Source of the DNA: Cercospora beticola
Taxonomy: Eukaryota; Ascomycota; Dothideomycetes; Mycosphaerellales; Mycosphaerellaceae
Length of the DNA: 64,000 nt
Reading direction: 5' to 3'
Assembly (NCBI RefSeq): GCF_033473495.1
Contig: NC_088942.1
Coordinates: forward strand, 992,001-1,056,000
The notes under the pieces were generated by a model, which was given only the letters and a program-made list of their open reading frames with translations, did not search any database and was not told the DNA's origin. Below are positions 1 through 12,060 of the stretch, piece after piece. The stretch's first letter is position 1; every line of letters starts with the position of its first letter. A program made the position numbers and the translations under genes.

Positions 1-360
1 TATTTATTATACTATACCTTTTACGCTTCGCCTACGAGATATATAATACCTATAATTACCTTCTAGTAATCCGTCGGAAACCTTTTTAGTATAGCTATAA
101 AGTTTACTTTAAGAGTATAGATAAATTTATATACTTCCTTTATAGTCTTACTTTTAAAGAGCTTAGGTATACGTAGCTTAATAGACTTATATAAGCTATA
201 CTCGTCGCTTTCGGAACGTATACTACTCGTATAACTTATAGACGTACTACCTTACTAAGGTATTAGCTATCCGAGGCCTAGTACTATTACGCTTAGCTAT
301 ACTAGTAATTTAATTATCTATACCTCTTTTAGTAAGTATTCGTTCTTAGCCTTAAGAGTA
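1..360 (-). pseudogene. LTR-retrotransposon gag relic, RIP-mutated, runs off the left edge
   Basis: Read on the minus strand through RIP stops, this gives a retrotransposon gag-like stretch: a Lys-rich segment (KLFKSKTIKE), then FIYTLKVNF and RFPTDY, then YLVGEA followed by a Trp-derived stop. Gag proteins of fungal LTR elements bind and package the element RNA. Met, Trp, Gln and His codons have become Ile, stop, stop and Tyr, as expected from CpA-to-TpA mutation. The element continues beyond the window, so neither its length nor its pol can be judged. The 184-bp repeat at 514-697 lies where its 5' LTR would be, but that link is inference. Confidence 0.55.
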
Positions 361-513
361 TAGATCTCTAGCTATTCGCGTAATATATTATTTTTAGCTT
401 AGAGGCGCCTACGTATAATATATATTACTAGCGTCGTCGGTATTATTTATATTCTCGTTCTATTCCTTTTTAGCTTATACTATTCCGGATTCTAATATCT
501 TTTTAATATAGCC

Positions 514-697
514 TATAATAGTATATAATATCGTAGTAGAATAGAAGTTATAAGATAAGGTATCTAAGGAGAGCGCGAGAGAACGCGCGACTAAATATAA
601 GAAACGCGTATCGTAGAACGTACTATACTACGATATATATATAGCGTTATATACCGTTAAGACTATTTACTACTATATCGTAGGCGAGGTCGTAATA
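514..697. repeat. 184-bp dispersed repeat, copy 1 (possible solo LTR)
   Basis: This stretch is nearly identical to 49,990-50,173 in the same orientation, and similarity stops abruptly at both ends. If RIP is allowed for, the ends could be TG...CA, and in both copies a gag-like relic lies on the left on the minus strand. A short LTR is therefore plausible. The sequence left of each copy is not similar, so they are not ends of one element. Confidence 0.6.
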
Positions 698-2101
698 CTA
701 CCTCTCTCTAAACCTATAGTAACCTCTTAAAAGTCTATCCTCTAACGTTAGAAATTCGCGTATTTTTAAACGCGTATTTTCTATAGGATTAATTTAAACT
801 ATAATATAAATACGCTACGTACGCCTCTAAGGCCTATCTCTTATAATTACGTTTATAATTATAAGTTTAGTCTATAGTATAGAGCTTAGATATATAGTAT
901 AGCGTATAGTAGCCTAGTAATCGCTAAGATTATAGAGCTAGAAAACGCGCTTCTAAACTCCGTACGTAAGGTTATTTAGAACGTCTATAATACTAGTACT
1001 ATACTCTTAAAACCGCGTATAGGACGACTAAAGGCTCTTAATAGGCGTAGCTAGCGAAGGCTTATAAATCTAGTTAGAAGGAACTCTAAAATTACGTATA
1101 CTAGCCTTAAACGCGAGCTTAGCCTTACTATATCTACCTCTACTCTCCGACGCGTTCTCGACGTATATAATATTCGTTCTTAGAAGGTAGTACGTAGGCC
1201 TATATTATTAGAGGTTTACGCTACTCTTAGGCTATCGTTCGCTAAACAATACCTCTATCTAATAGTAGTAGACTAGCTAAAGTTCGTATTTTTAGACGAG
1301 TATTCTATAAAGAGAGGCAGCGGCAAGAAACGCGACTAGGTATTCCGTACTCTATACTAGAAATAGGATTAAGAGATAATCTAAACGTACTCTAAAGGTA
1401 GAGGTATCTCTATTATAGTTTAGGCTATAATTAGAAGTAATTCTAATAGGTTAGAGTTAGTTATTATAAAGAGAGATCTAGAGTTATAGAAGGGTAGCTA
1501 TTTAGCTATATCCTATCTCTAAACTCTAGAAGAAGGCCTCCTACTTTAGATTAAAGAAGGTTAGGTATTTATATAAGATAATATACTAATCTATACTATA
1601 AAAAAGACTAAGAACTAGTTCCTAAGAATAGGTATTAAGGTACTAAAGGACTAGCCTCTATATAGCTCTAACCTTAATCTAATTAAGTACCTTTAGTAGC
1701 TTCTTAAGAATATAGTCTATAAGGTATTACCTTATTTTAATAATATAACTAATCCTAATAGATAGCGTAAGGAACTAGAACGTATATTACTACTAGTATA
1801 GAATTAAATACTATTATACTAGATCCGTATAGTACTAGAGTTAATACTACGAAGAATATAGACTATTATTAATACCGAGAGCTAGTATACTAAGTACTAA
1901 GATAATAGCGATAAACTAAGGCGATAAAGTAATAGATAAGGTACTTATTAAATTACTTAGGCAGTTTAAGAACTATATAGCGATATAGTATTAAGAAATA
2001 TATAATTAAATAAGCTTAAATTAGATTAAGAATCTATACTAAGTCGCTAAGGTAATAGACTTTTAAGATAGTACTATACCTCTATCCTTAGAGGTAGAGG
2101 T
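698..2101 (+). mobile_element. Tc1/mariner-type DNA transposon, RIP-inactivated
   Basis: The ends at about 698-739 and 2058-2100 are imperfect inverted repeats sharing CTTAAAAGTCTAT and CTCT-rich tracts, each flanked by TA. One plus-strand frame encodes a Tc1-type transposase. FLDE at 1292-1300 carries the first catalytic Asp. DN at 1577-1582 carries the second, within a DNxxIxTxKKTKNWF-like run. The NPIExxLW block near 1676-1693 holds the third acidic residue, now Lys (AAG at 1685-1687), with 35 residues between. Gln, Trp, Pro and His codons show the CpA-to-TpA pattern. The element cannot make transposase. Subfamily was not resolved. Confidence 0.85.
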
Positions 2102-2109
2102 TAACTAAT

Positions 2110-5100
2110 TAGAGCCTTAGGAATACCTCTAACTTATTATTAGCCGTACTAAACGCCTTATTTGCTAATCTAAACTCCTTAATCTAAGTCCTACTATTCT
2201 AGCGTATTACTAACTTAGCCTATCTAGTACTTATATACGTAGTCTACTATATCGTACTCGTTACTAGTCTCTACTAGGTAACTACTAGTCTCTACTAGTA
2301 TACTCGTACTAGAAGTACTACTCTAAGAACTAGCGCTTCTATATAGGTCTAAACTTAGTATAGGTACCTACTAATCCTCTTAGAGCCTTAGCGTAAAGTA
2401 GCTTACCTATATCGTAGCGTAGTCTAGAGTCGAGATAGTACTTACTCGTATAGAAGCTAAAGCCGACGAACGTATTATACGTCGCGCCTCTACGCTCGGA
2501 GTAATATACTAATCCTTACTAGGTTCGCTAAACTTCTTTACTTCTATTACCTAGTTAGAGTTAGGATATATAGATATACTATCGAGTTGCCTTATATAGA
2601 ACGCTACTAGTTCTTCGGATATACTTTAAAGAGATTCTATAGGCTCCTAAGTTAGCTTAGTATAACCTATCTATTTTACTTTAAATATTAGCTTCGGCTC
2701 TCTACCTAGCTATCTCTATTATCCGCGTACTAGTTACTAAATAGTACTATTAGTAATCTCTTTAACTTTCTATTCTTCCTCTATTCTATCTTCTTATATA
2801 ACTTCGATCGGTAGTAGTAGGCCGGCTACTAGCGAGTCTTGCTCTAGTAGTAGATCGTTATCGGCTTTATATAAGAGATTAGAGTAGAAGACTAGGTATT
2901 TCTAAATATTAGATAGTAGATTAACGTAGTAGGCGTTATATAGAAGTACTTCTAGTACTTTATATAGCCTAGAGAATTTAAAGTCGAGTTTCTTAGTAGG
3001 TCTATATATTAACTAATTCTCGGTACTAATATAAATAAAGTTACCTACTTAGTAAATAGAGGTAGGCAGCCTATATTAGTTAGTATTATCGGCTTAAAGC
3101 GCTTATACTAAGTATATATTCTATCGAACGAACTCGTAGATCTAGTTTAGCTACGTACTATACGTATTAGTAGCTACGAAGTCGATTCGGAGCTAGCCTA
3201 GTAGAATTACTCTATACGCGGCTTTAGTATTAGCTAAGTTAGTACTACTAGCTAGGCGTAGATTATAACTATAGTTAGCGAAGAATAGTAAGACTATTAT
3301 AACTTTAGAGGCGTAGTTATTAATTATAAACTCGGCTATAGGTAGGAAATCTACCTAGTCTATCTAAGTATAATTATAGAACGAACGAAAGTACTATTCT
3401 AGTCCTTTATTAGAGTTCTTAGACTATCTATTAGTTTCGAGATAGAATACTATAGATAGTTTCTACTTAATTCCTAGGATTATACTAACTCTCTTAAAGA
3501 ACGTCGAAAGCTAGTTAGTACCTCTATCGATTACTATAGTTTAGTATAGCCTATACTATAATATAACGTATTTAATAAATAGGCGAGCTACGTATTTAGC
3601 GTTAAGCTTCTAGGCTAGTACGAAATGTCTCTCCTTTATTAAATAGTCTATAATTATTAGAATATTCTTATAAGTAACTCTCTTAACGCTTTTGCTTAGT
3701 AGTAGGTCGATAATAAAGTCTATAGCTATATTCTACTATAGTTTATATAGTACCGGTAATAGTACTAGGAGTCTACTATATACTTAGTAGGTTACCTTTA
3801 TTATATAATATACTTTATAATTATAGATATAGCGCTTAACTATCTATTAGGCGTATAGCTATATATACGTCCTTATAACTAATTCGAATATCTTCGTAAT
3901 ACTTAGATAGTCTACGAGAGTAGTATTATAATAGCTACGAATAATCTCTATACGAGTAAAATATATCGTTTCGGAGTTAGTCGGTAGGATTAGTAAGCTT
4001 AACTCGCCGTAGTAGTTAGTAATAAAAAACCTATCTTATTATAGCCGGACTAATACTTAATCGATTTTATACCGACGTAGTATATCTACTATTTCGCTTT
4101 TCTAGAATTACTATAAAGCTTAAAGGACTACTAGCTCCTAGTATAGTTATTCTATTATTTTAGATAGTAGAGAGAGTTCTAGAATATCCTCTTTAAGAGT
4201 TATTATAGCTACTATAAGTAGGTTAAGGTAGTATTCCGGAAGTAGTACCTAATCCTAATACTAATTTTATAGGTTATCTAGAGATAATAGAAGGTCCTAG
4301 GATCTTCTCGTTAAGCTATTAGGTTTAGTACTTTAAACGCTAGATCTATATATAATCTTAAAGTTAAATTGCGATAAGAACTTAGTCTATCTCGCTTGTC
4401 GACGATTAAGCTATTTAGTTGTTATAAAATACTTAAGGTTCTTATAGTCGGATAGTACTTAGATATATTTATCGTTCTAGAAACGCTCGAAGTCGCTATC
4501 TTTTTCTCCTTTCTCTATTATAAGTTTAGGACGCTATTCTTTAAAGGCTTATACGATTACTAGTAACTCCTTATCGTAGATCTTATAGTTATATTCTACT
4601 AGTAATATCTTCTTAGATATATACGCTACTAGGTACTATACGTCTATATCTAAGTTTTACTAAGAGAGTACTATAGCTATAATAAAATCGAAAGTATCTA
4701 TTTCTAGTATTATCTTCTAGCTAGGTCGGAATAGGACTAGTACTAGCGCCTTAAGGAACGCGACCTTTAGTACTTAGAAGGTAGCTTCGTACTTAGTCGT
4801 CTAGTTAAATAGTACGTACTTCTTTTTATCGGATATACTATTAGCTTTCTTCTTAGTAAGAGTAGTTAGTAGCGCTACTAGTCTGCCGAACTTATCGATA
4901 AACTTATAGTAGAAGTTCGTAAACTCTAAGAATACTTAAATATCTTTAACGTAGCTAGGTGTTTGCTAATCTTATATAGCTTAAACCTTCTCTAGGTCTA
5001 TTCTAACGCTATTACGACTAATAATTATACTAAGGTACTTAGTTTTATATACGAAGAACTCGTACTTATTAATATCTAGCTATAAGCTAGCGGCTCGAAG

Positions 5101-6350
5101 CCTCTCTATTACGCGACGAATATACTATATATACTATTTATATAAATTAGAGAAAACGAGATAGTTATCTAGGTAGGCTAAGTAGAAGTTATTAAGAAAC
5201 TCTTTTAGCGTATTATTAATATAACTTTAGAAAGTACCTAGTACGTTATAAAGGCTAAAGAGTATTACTATATACTTAAACTATCTATATCTAGTAGTAA
5301 ATACTATCTTCTATTTATCTCTAGCGGCGATATAAATATAGTTAAACGCTATAATTATATCTATCTTAGTAAACTACTTCTTTCTAGTAATCCGGTCGAG
5401 AGTTTTCTAGACTAAAAGTATTAGGTAGCGCGACTTAATTATTAGCGCGTTTAAACTCTAATAATTAAAGTATATATAGAGTCCTCTATTCGGCTTCTTA
5501 ATAATAAGAACTAGTACTATAGCGGGAGATATAGAAGCGCGTATATTACCCTTCTCGAGCTAGTTATTAATCTATTTCTTAATTACCTTATTCTACTACT
5601 ATAATATCGAGTAAGGTCGTTTAAATAGTAGAATAGCGCCTTCCTTAAGCTTAATTTTATAATCTAAGCCGAGATAGTATAGTAGTAGCTTATCGGCTTC
5701 GCGCCTATCGAATAGGTTAGTAAAGTCTTAGTATTCTATTAGTAGGCGGTCTATAATTGCTTTTAGATCTACCTAGTTTATAGTACTAGTTATAAACTTC
5801 TTAAAGTCGGCCGTAGCTATAGCGTTAGTATACGCTTACCTAATATATTAATTAATTACGATCGTAGTAGAACCTTCTTAGTATAGTATAGTTTAAGACT
5901 TAATCGTCCTTATTATATATATAGTTAGGCTATCGAGAGGTACTTAATGCCTCTCGTCTAGTCTAGCTATCTATATTATATAAACTTTAGTTCCTTATTA
6001 ACGCGCTATATAGTATAGCGTAGTTAGACTAATCTCTTTAATATCGGTAACTAGATTACTACTAGAGATATACTCGCTAGAAACTTCTATAGAGTAGTAT
6101 ACTATATATTCTCGGTAGTCTTTATATAGGAAAGTAATATAATTATCTAGCTATATAATATTAGGATTATATTAGTTAAACTATCCTTTTCTAAGTACGA
6201 GGTCGTATATAGAGCTTAAATATATAATAAACGCGTAGAATAGCTCTCTATAGTCGCTAATATCTAGTTTAACTTCGGCGATAGCTATAATATCTAATAG
6301 AGTAGTAACTTCCGACTCTAGTCTAAGCTTCCTAGCCTATTCGAGTAGAA
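2110..6350 (-). mobile_element. Ty3/gypsy retrotransposon pol, RIP-inactivated
   Basis: The minus strand carries a full gypsy-type pol order, read right to left. Around 6,180-6,330 is a protease/spacer segment (YDLVLRKG). Then comes NLFDRREADKL near 5,690 and the reverse transcriptase start (RASISPAIVLVLIIKKPN), with FTKIDIIIAFN near 5,370. The catalytic YLDD box at 5,164-5,175 is now Y-L-D-N. RNase H and integrase follow toward 2,100. Gln and Trp codons are stops throughout, and Asp-to-Asn in the active site disables the enzyme. LTRs were not located. The Tc1-like element lies immediately beyond the 3' end. Confidence 0.8.
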
Positions 6351-6849
6351 TTAAAGGGAAATTATTTTTATATATAAAAGATAAGTTAATATAACGAGAG
6401 TTTATATAATTAAACGAGAGGAGAGCGAAATCGCGCCCGACTTAGGACGCAAATACGTATAAATTAGAGCGCTATTTCGCCGCTCGATCGCTCCGATACG
6501 ACTTAGCTTACGCTACGGCCCGCCGCTCCTTAACTCTTATAGTTAACGGACCTATATATATAGTAGTAGGCCTCGTATATTACCTCGTAGAGCGCGCGCC
6601 TCGCTATATCTCTATACTTATACTAATTCCTCTTTCTCTCTTCTATCTCTCTAAGGTATATAAAGGCGCTAGATCGCCGTTACTTAAGTCGCTAGCTAGC
6701 TAGACTTACCTATTTATTCGTTATTCCTCCTTATATCTACTACGCTCTTATAGTACTCCGCTAGTCGGCCTATATAATTATCCTACTTCGAGGAATCGTA
6801 AAGCGATTACTATATAGTACTATACCTAATAGAATTTTAACCCGTAGTA
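6351..6849. other. RIP-mutated stretch without recognised gene
   Basis: This part contains a more CpG-rich block (about 6,430-6,620) and a TATAAAGG-like motif near 6,657. It could hold the 5' LTR of the gypsy element on its left or the promoter of the DUF3435 gene on its right. No repeat partner was found in the window. Confidence 0.3.
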
Positions 6850-9165
6850 GAGTCCTCCTAGTTATAGGCTATATAGTAGAAGTTTCTGCTTCGCTCTCTT
6901 AGGTAGAGCGCTTTAGGCGTATAGAAGTAGAGTTCGACGAAGTAGTATATACGCGAAAGATTTACGCTAAAGAGAGCGAGTAGCTATAGAGCTAGATAAA
7001 AGGATTATAGTATAAGTACGTCGGTAGTACGAGTAGATTGCGACGTAGTCTAGAATACTCCGCTAAGCTAACGAATATAGATATTATTAGATAACTAGGA
7101 AAGATACCTACGAAACGTTACGCGAAATACCTATCGCTATTATCTACTTATTCTTTTACTAGTTACTAGAATAGAGATACGAGACTCTATAAAGTATAAG
7201 TATCCTATAGACGTACTAGAATACCTTCTATATTATATAGAAAACTAAGATAGGCTATATTATAATCGACCTTACGATTAAAAGTTAAATATACGGCGTA
7301 CGTATAGTATTAATACTCTTGTCCTAGCTCGGTCTATACTACTTATATACTATAGGTCCGGTAGTATCTAGCGTAGGAGTTCCGATTATAGATAGAGAAG
7401 AGACCGAAACCGATTATATAAGCTAAGGATAAATTTGAACTACTAAAAACATTATAGACCTCGCTAGAGTTTACGCTCGACTACGAACGGTTAAGAGTAT
7501 AACTCGCCTTAATTCTTTAGCTTATAGGTATTACCGGCAACCGGCTAGGCGCGCTCCTAGGACTCCGGTACGAATACTTTAAGCTTACGCTTCTTCGAGA
7601 CTCTATAGGAAGCGAATAGCTACGGCTTCTAATTAAGCTAACGTTTAAGTATACTAAAGGTTACCTAGGTCTAAAAGACGCGTACGTAGTACTATAATAC
7701 TATAATCGGTATTTAAGGACTAATCCGGATCGCTAATACTTATATTAGAAATACGTTTAGTATTCTAGATATACTAAGCGAACTATACCTCCTCCTCTAC
7801 TCGTAGATACTCCTTTTAAGCCTAGTATTTGCCGACGAAGCGTTCGTAGCGCCCGGCCTTATAGAACTAGAGGAGCTCTTCTATTTATAGATACCTATAG
7901 ATCTAAACTAGTTAGAGTTACTAATTAAGGACTCGAAGACTAGTATACTACTATTTCGGAGACTAGAGAATACTATATATAGAGTCGTAGTCTCCGCTAC
8001 TAATCCTATAATAGATAATTAGCTCTATAGCAAACTATCTATACTCGGTATAATTATAGGATTCGAGTATATAGTAAAACCTTACTACTTCTATAGAGGT
8101 AATAGAAAAGCTCTAGATAGTAGTAGTAGGTTCTATCTTAGCGTAGAGTCGATTAGTCGCTAAAGAATTATAGGTCTTATTAGTAACGTATAGCAGAACC
8201 TTATCCTCTAGTATACGAGCTTAGTAGTATTTTAGTATAATTACCTATCTTATTATATTATATAAGATATATATACTATCTACTAAGGCCTCGCGCCTTA
8301 GACCGATATTATAAGAGCTATAAGTAGTATAACTCGTACTATCGATCCGTACCGACTCTATATATTAAACGAAACTTAAGTAGTATAAATTATACGTTAC
8401 CTAGAAGTAAAGCTACTATATAGAATACGAAAGAGCTTAGTAAAGAAGATTTATACTAAATATAGAATATCTTCTAAAGCTCGAGATACTCTACTATATA
8501 AGGCTTACTAGAGAGTAGACTAATAGTACTAGAATAAAAGAAAAGTAGTATATAAGATTATAATAGCCGAGATCCTATAGATATATTATAAGTAGCGATC
8601 CGCTATAGATATTATAAGCTAGCTCGAACGTCTGCCTATTACGTATAATAAGAAGACGCTATCGAAAGTCTATCTATATAGCTAGCTTAGCGAAGAGTAG
8701 AATCGCGCTATAAAAGCTCTTTTTACTTTTATAATATCCGACTCTATCGAAGAGTATCGACGACGTACGAATACTATAAATATAGTATTAGCGCTAAGTA
8801 GGAGCTAGAAGTTAATCGAACGGAAGGTATATCGTATAAAGGCAGTACGTATCTATAAGTATAATAGTAATATAAGTATAGATCTTTTAGGCGAAGTAAA
8901 AGCGCCGCAAGACCCTTATCCTATCGAATATACTCCGATATAATGTATATTCTATATCGGCAAGGCGGACCTCTATATCGACAAACGTATAAAGACATTC
9001 CGTAATCGTAATAGGCTTAAGAGACATTTTCATCGAAAGCACCTACGGCATTATACAAAGGATCAGCCCATTAGCTATCCTTACCCAAAGTGCCACAATA
9101 TGGAACTTGCTAGCCTAATGCACTTACAAAACCATACTGCAATTGTTTACAAGACGATGACATAG
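6850..9165 (+). pseudogene. DUF3435 (tyrosine-recombinase-like) protein with C-terminal C2H2 fingers, RIP-mutated
   Basis: The plus strand reads as a DUF3435 family protein. LIGITGNRLGALLGLRY (about 7,520-7,575) is the family's conserved block, followed by KYTKGYLGLKDA. A long C-terminal domain includes SITRTIDPYR and KAPQDPYPIEYTP. The end (8,943-9,165) has a zinc-finger pattern C-x2-C...RNRLKRHFHRKHL, with the second Cys now Tyr, and a further C/H-rich finger before the stop TAG at 9,163-9,165. DUF3435 proteins include the recombinases ('captains') of Starship elements, but many are not captains. The reading frame changes between about 7,700 and 8,150 (indel or intron). RIP stops fill the first 2 kb and fade out at about 8,950-9,010, so the last 50 codons look unmutated. 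The start is approximate. Confidence 0.8.
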
Positions 9166-9837
9166 ATGGTGGATAATATTGAGATGAAGAGCTAACATGA
9201 CCGAGATCTGCGATACTCGGCATTGGGGAGTGAGCATCCCTGGCGCATATGGGACGTGTTATTCCCTACCTGGCATTTCACCGCAAGAGATAACCGAACG
9301 CTAGCAGCTGGGCCTAAAGTTACTTCACCAGGTATACGTGCTGCTTCTCTGAAAGTGCTGTCTGGCCCACTTACCGGTGCGAGTCATGTTGGTGGCTGTC
9401 AACGACGCCTTTTAATTCGCTCCCCAGGCTTTCGAGCTAGTGCATGACCTCGCTGTGCCTCATGGTGGTGTTCATCTCACGTGAGGGGCAGGCATTCTCG
9501 GCTACAGCTACAACACCGCAAGTCGTTTAATGGCTAGCGAGGTCACGATGTCGAGCCGTTGGTGCGATAGTAGATTGAGCACCTCTGAAGCTCAACCTGA
9601 TGACCCGAAGCATGCTCATTGCCAGCTATCAGAGGCACCAATAGGAGTTGCAGAGTTGCGGATTGTTGGGGCTCACTGTCTGTTCGCGGCGCAGCAGATC
9701 ATCATTCGTGCACACAAGAACAGTCAGGTGACCGGTGAACGATGGTGCTCACGACGTATTTACTGCCACACCCCCGGCAGCGCTGCAGCATGCTCTCTTA
9801 GATTCCTGCAGCTGCTGCGGCTCGTCTACGAAGAGAT
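9166..9837. other. Non-RIP sequence without a supportable gene
   Basis: Composition returns to normal (ATG, CAG and TGG are all present). Open frames here do not resemble a known protein. The plus-strand frame ending at 9,907 may contain the shifted N-terminus of the HET pseudogene that follows, but this was not shown. Confidence 0.4.
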
Positions 9838-11669
9838 ATGGATGACAGACAATGCGCCATTCGACAAATTCTACACAATAGACGCTCAAGCTTGTCTTCT
9901 GAGCTGATTGAAATCCAGAAATATGCACAGAATGTGGAAAAGGCAAATGCTTGGGTGACCGATCCGCTTTGTCTGCTGTACCAGAACACCTCTCCCAGCA
10001 AGTTTCGATACATTCGCAATCGGGAGTTAAACAACCATTCGTAGCCATCTCATGGACCTAGAAAGCCCCAGCTCATAAAAGCACCATTTCTGGAAAATAC
10101 TCGGTCGAGCATAGTCAAACGGGACACCAGAAAAAAGTAAAGATTCGGAATCGCATACTCGACCGAGTGGTGAATTATCTTGTATCTACTGGACAGGAGA
10201 TGTTTTGGATCGACAAGGTGCGCATCAATCAGCAAGACAAGAAGAAGAAGAAGCAGATGGCAGTGAATGCAATGGACCTGCTCTACAAAAACGCTAGCAA
10301 GGCGATCGCAATGTTGTCTTCGCCAATCAAATCACAGACGGAGTTGAAAATGCTTATTTACCTTGTGAATGGTGATTTCATCTTGGAACGTAACAGCCAT
10401 TACTTTCTGCTACCGGGTTGCAGCTCGTCCATGATCTGGAAGATGATTCGAATCTTGCGACGGATTACCAGGGATCTGTGGTGGACTAGGGCGTGGACTC
10501 TCCAGGAGGAGTATGTTTCTGGCGCGAGAATGGACCTTTTGATACCGTTGGATCGCTCTGTACAAAACCTACGTGGGGATGGGGGCATCCCAGGTGAATT
10601 TTGTGCATCTGCAGTGACATTCAGGAAAAAGGTCACTGTCTTCGTCGCAGCCTGCTTAACTCGCGAATGTGGTGCCAGAGGACGAACCAGGTGGTCGCAG
10701 TTTCAGTTCAGGAGAATATGCAAGGAGATTCTTGGAGTCATTCCAAGATACAGCCTTATTCTGACTGGACCCATGTCCGCGCGTATACACGCAGATGTCG
10801 GGCAGCGTCAGACGACTTATCCTTGGGACTCACTTGCAATTGTTGCGAACACTTGCGCATACAAGATACGTCTGGACAAAGAAGCCCTTGAGCGCGACAG
10901 ACAGAGCCTTAGCCTGTGCCTGCTCGCGCAATATCTTATTAACGGAGAAATCGCTCTTTCTAACTAGCAGGCTGGGGATGCTTTGGACCTGCCTGTAGCC
11001 AAGTTCTTGGAGCGCATATCCTTGTCAGGATTGCAACGTCCATTACAACTGCATGAGTTGACGTTTCTTAAGCGCTGTCGACTTCCAGGTGCGCAACTGT
11101 GTAACTTGGGTGTTCGAACAGAAGGTCATCTCTGGCAACTTCGAGCGCGGGACCGGATTTCTACTCAAACCTTTCAGCTGCCTAGGATGACTGCGGCCAG
11201 AAAAAACCGCCTAACACGGCATCCCTGGGACGCAGTAGAGTTAGAAATCCTAGCTATGGCTCTAGACGGAGCGCATATAGACGTAGCAGCGCAGCTACAC
11301 AGATATATTAAAGGACGACACGCTGGTCGTACTTGGGCAAGCTATAACGTGATGGATCTTATAGCATGGAAATTAGTTCAAGCGATTGCGCGACGCTAAG
11401 TACTACGCATTGGGTACTTGAAGGATGGGAGTGCTAGAAGCATATTCATACCTAAAGCGAAAGATGTTTAGCGGCCGATGCTCGTTTTCACCGCTTGGCG
11501 GCCTAACAGTTCGAGCGACTATAGCAGCGATAACTACGTAGCTGTCGAGGTTGCCATTCGGGATTAAGAGCTCCTCGAGCTACTGCAATTAATAGAAGGC
11601 TTGGCGTTCATCTCAGCGCTAAAAGCGCAAACAATAGTGTTTAAAAGCCTGTATACGCGGCAATTGTAG
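9838..11669 (+). pseudogene. HET-domain (heterokaryon incompatibility) pseudogene
   Basis: HET proteins trigger cell death when genetically different fungal hyphae fuse. The family signature is clear. FVAISWT begins the domain at about 10,037. FWIDKVRINQQD (near 10,203-10,240) matches the usual WIDxxCINQxD box. LWWTRAWTLQEE (near 10,480-10,510) matches the WWxRxWxxQE box. The gene is broken: a frame change near 10,035 and in-frame stops at 10,059, 10,965, 11,397, 11,469 and 11,565, several of which could be Trp or Gln codons hit by C-to-T change. The reading frame after 10,035 otherwise stays open to 11,669, just where strong RIP begins, so limited leakage of RIP into the island is likely. 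The Met at about 9,838 is only a guess at the start. Confidence 0.8.
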
Positions 11670-11799
11670 AGGGCATAATAGGTATAAGAAGATCCTAAGG
11701 CATGCCGTAGAGGGCATACGATAGCGTTCTTATATAGCGTACTCTCCTTTAGTAATGTCGATAGATATAGAGCCTAAATTGTAAACCTTCCTTATTAAC

Positions 11800-12060
11800 T
11801 TAAGGACCTACACTATATAGCTAAGCGAAGGCTGCGGGCGTCTACGCGATATTTAGAAGGCGATAGGATCTAATTACTAGAATAGATCTGTCCTCCGAAG
11901 ATTATATAGGCCGGGAGTTATAATATTAGTAATGCTAGTATTAAAGTAGCTGCTAGATTAAAGCTGCCGGAAGATCCGTTTCCTATATAATATTCTCCGA
12001 CGAAGTATATATTCTGCTACCGATACCTATATCCCTCGAGGTATATACGCTACGTTCTAG
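11800..12060 (+). pseudogene. Second DUF3435 C-terminal relic
   Basis: The plus strand around 11,950-12,040 gives KLPEDPFP followed by YSP and an IFC-like segment. It aligns in position with KAPQDPYPIEYTP and CIF of the DUF3435 gene ending at 9,165. Only the region just before the zinc finger is recognisable. RIP is partial here (some ATG and TGC remain). The opposite strand can be read as a charged coiled coil, so this call is moderate. Confidence 0.4.
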
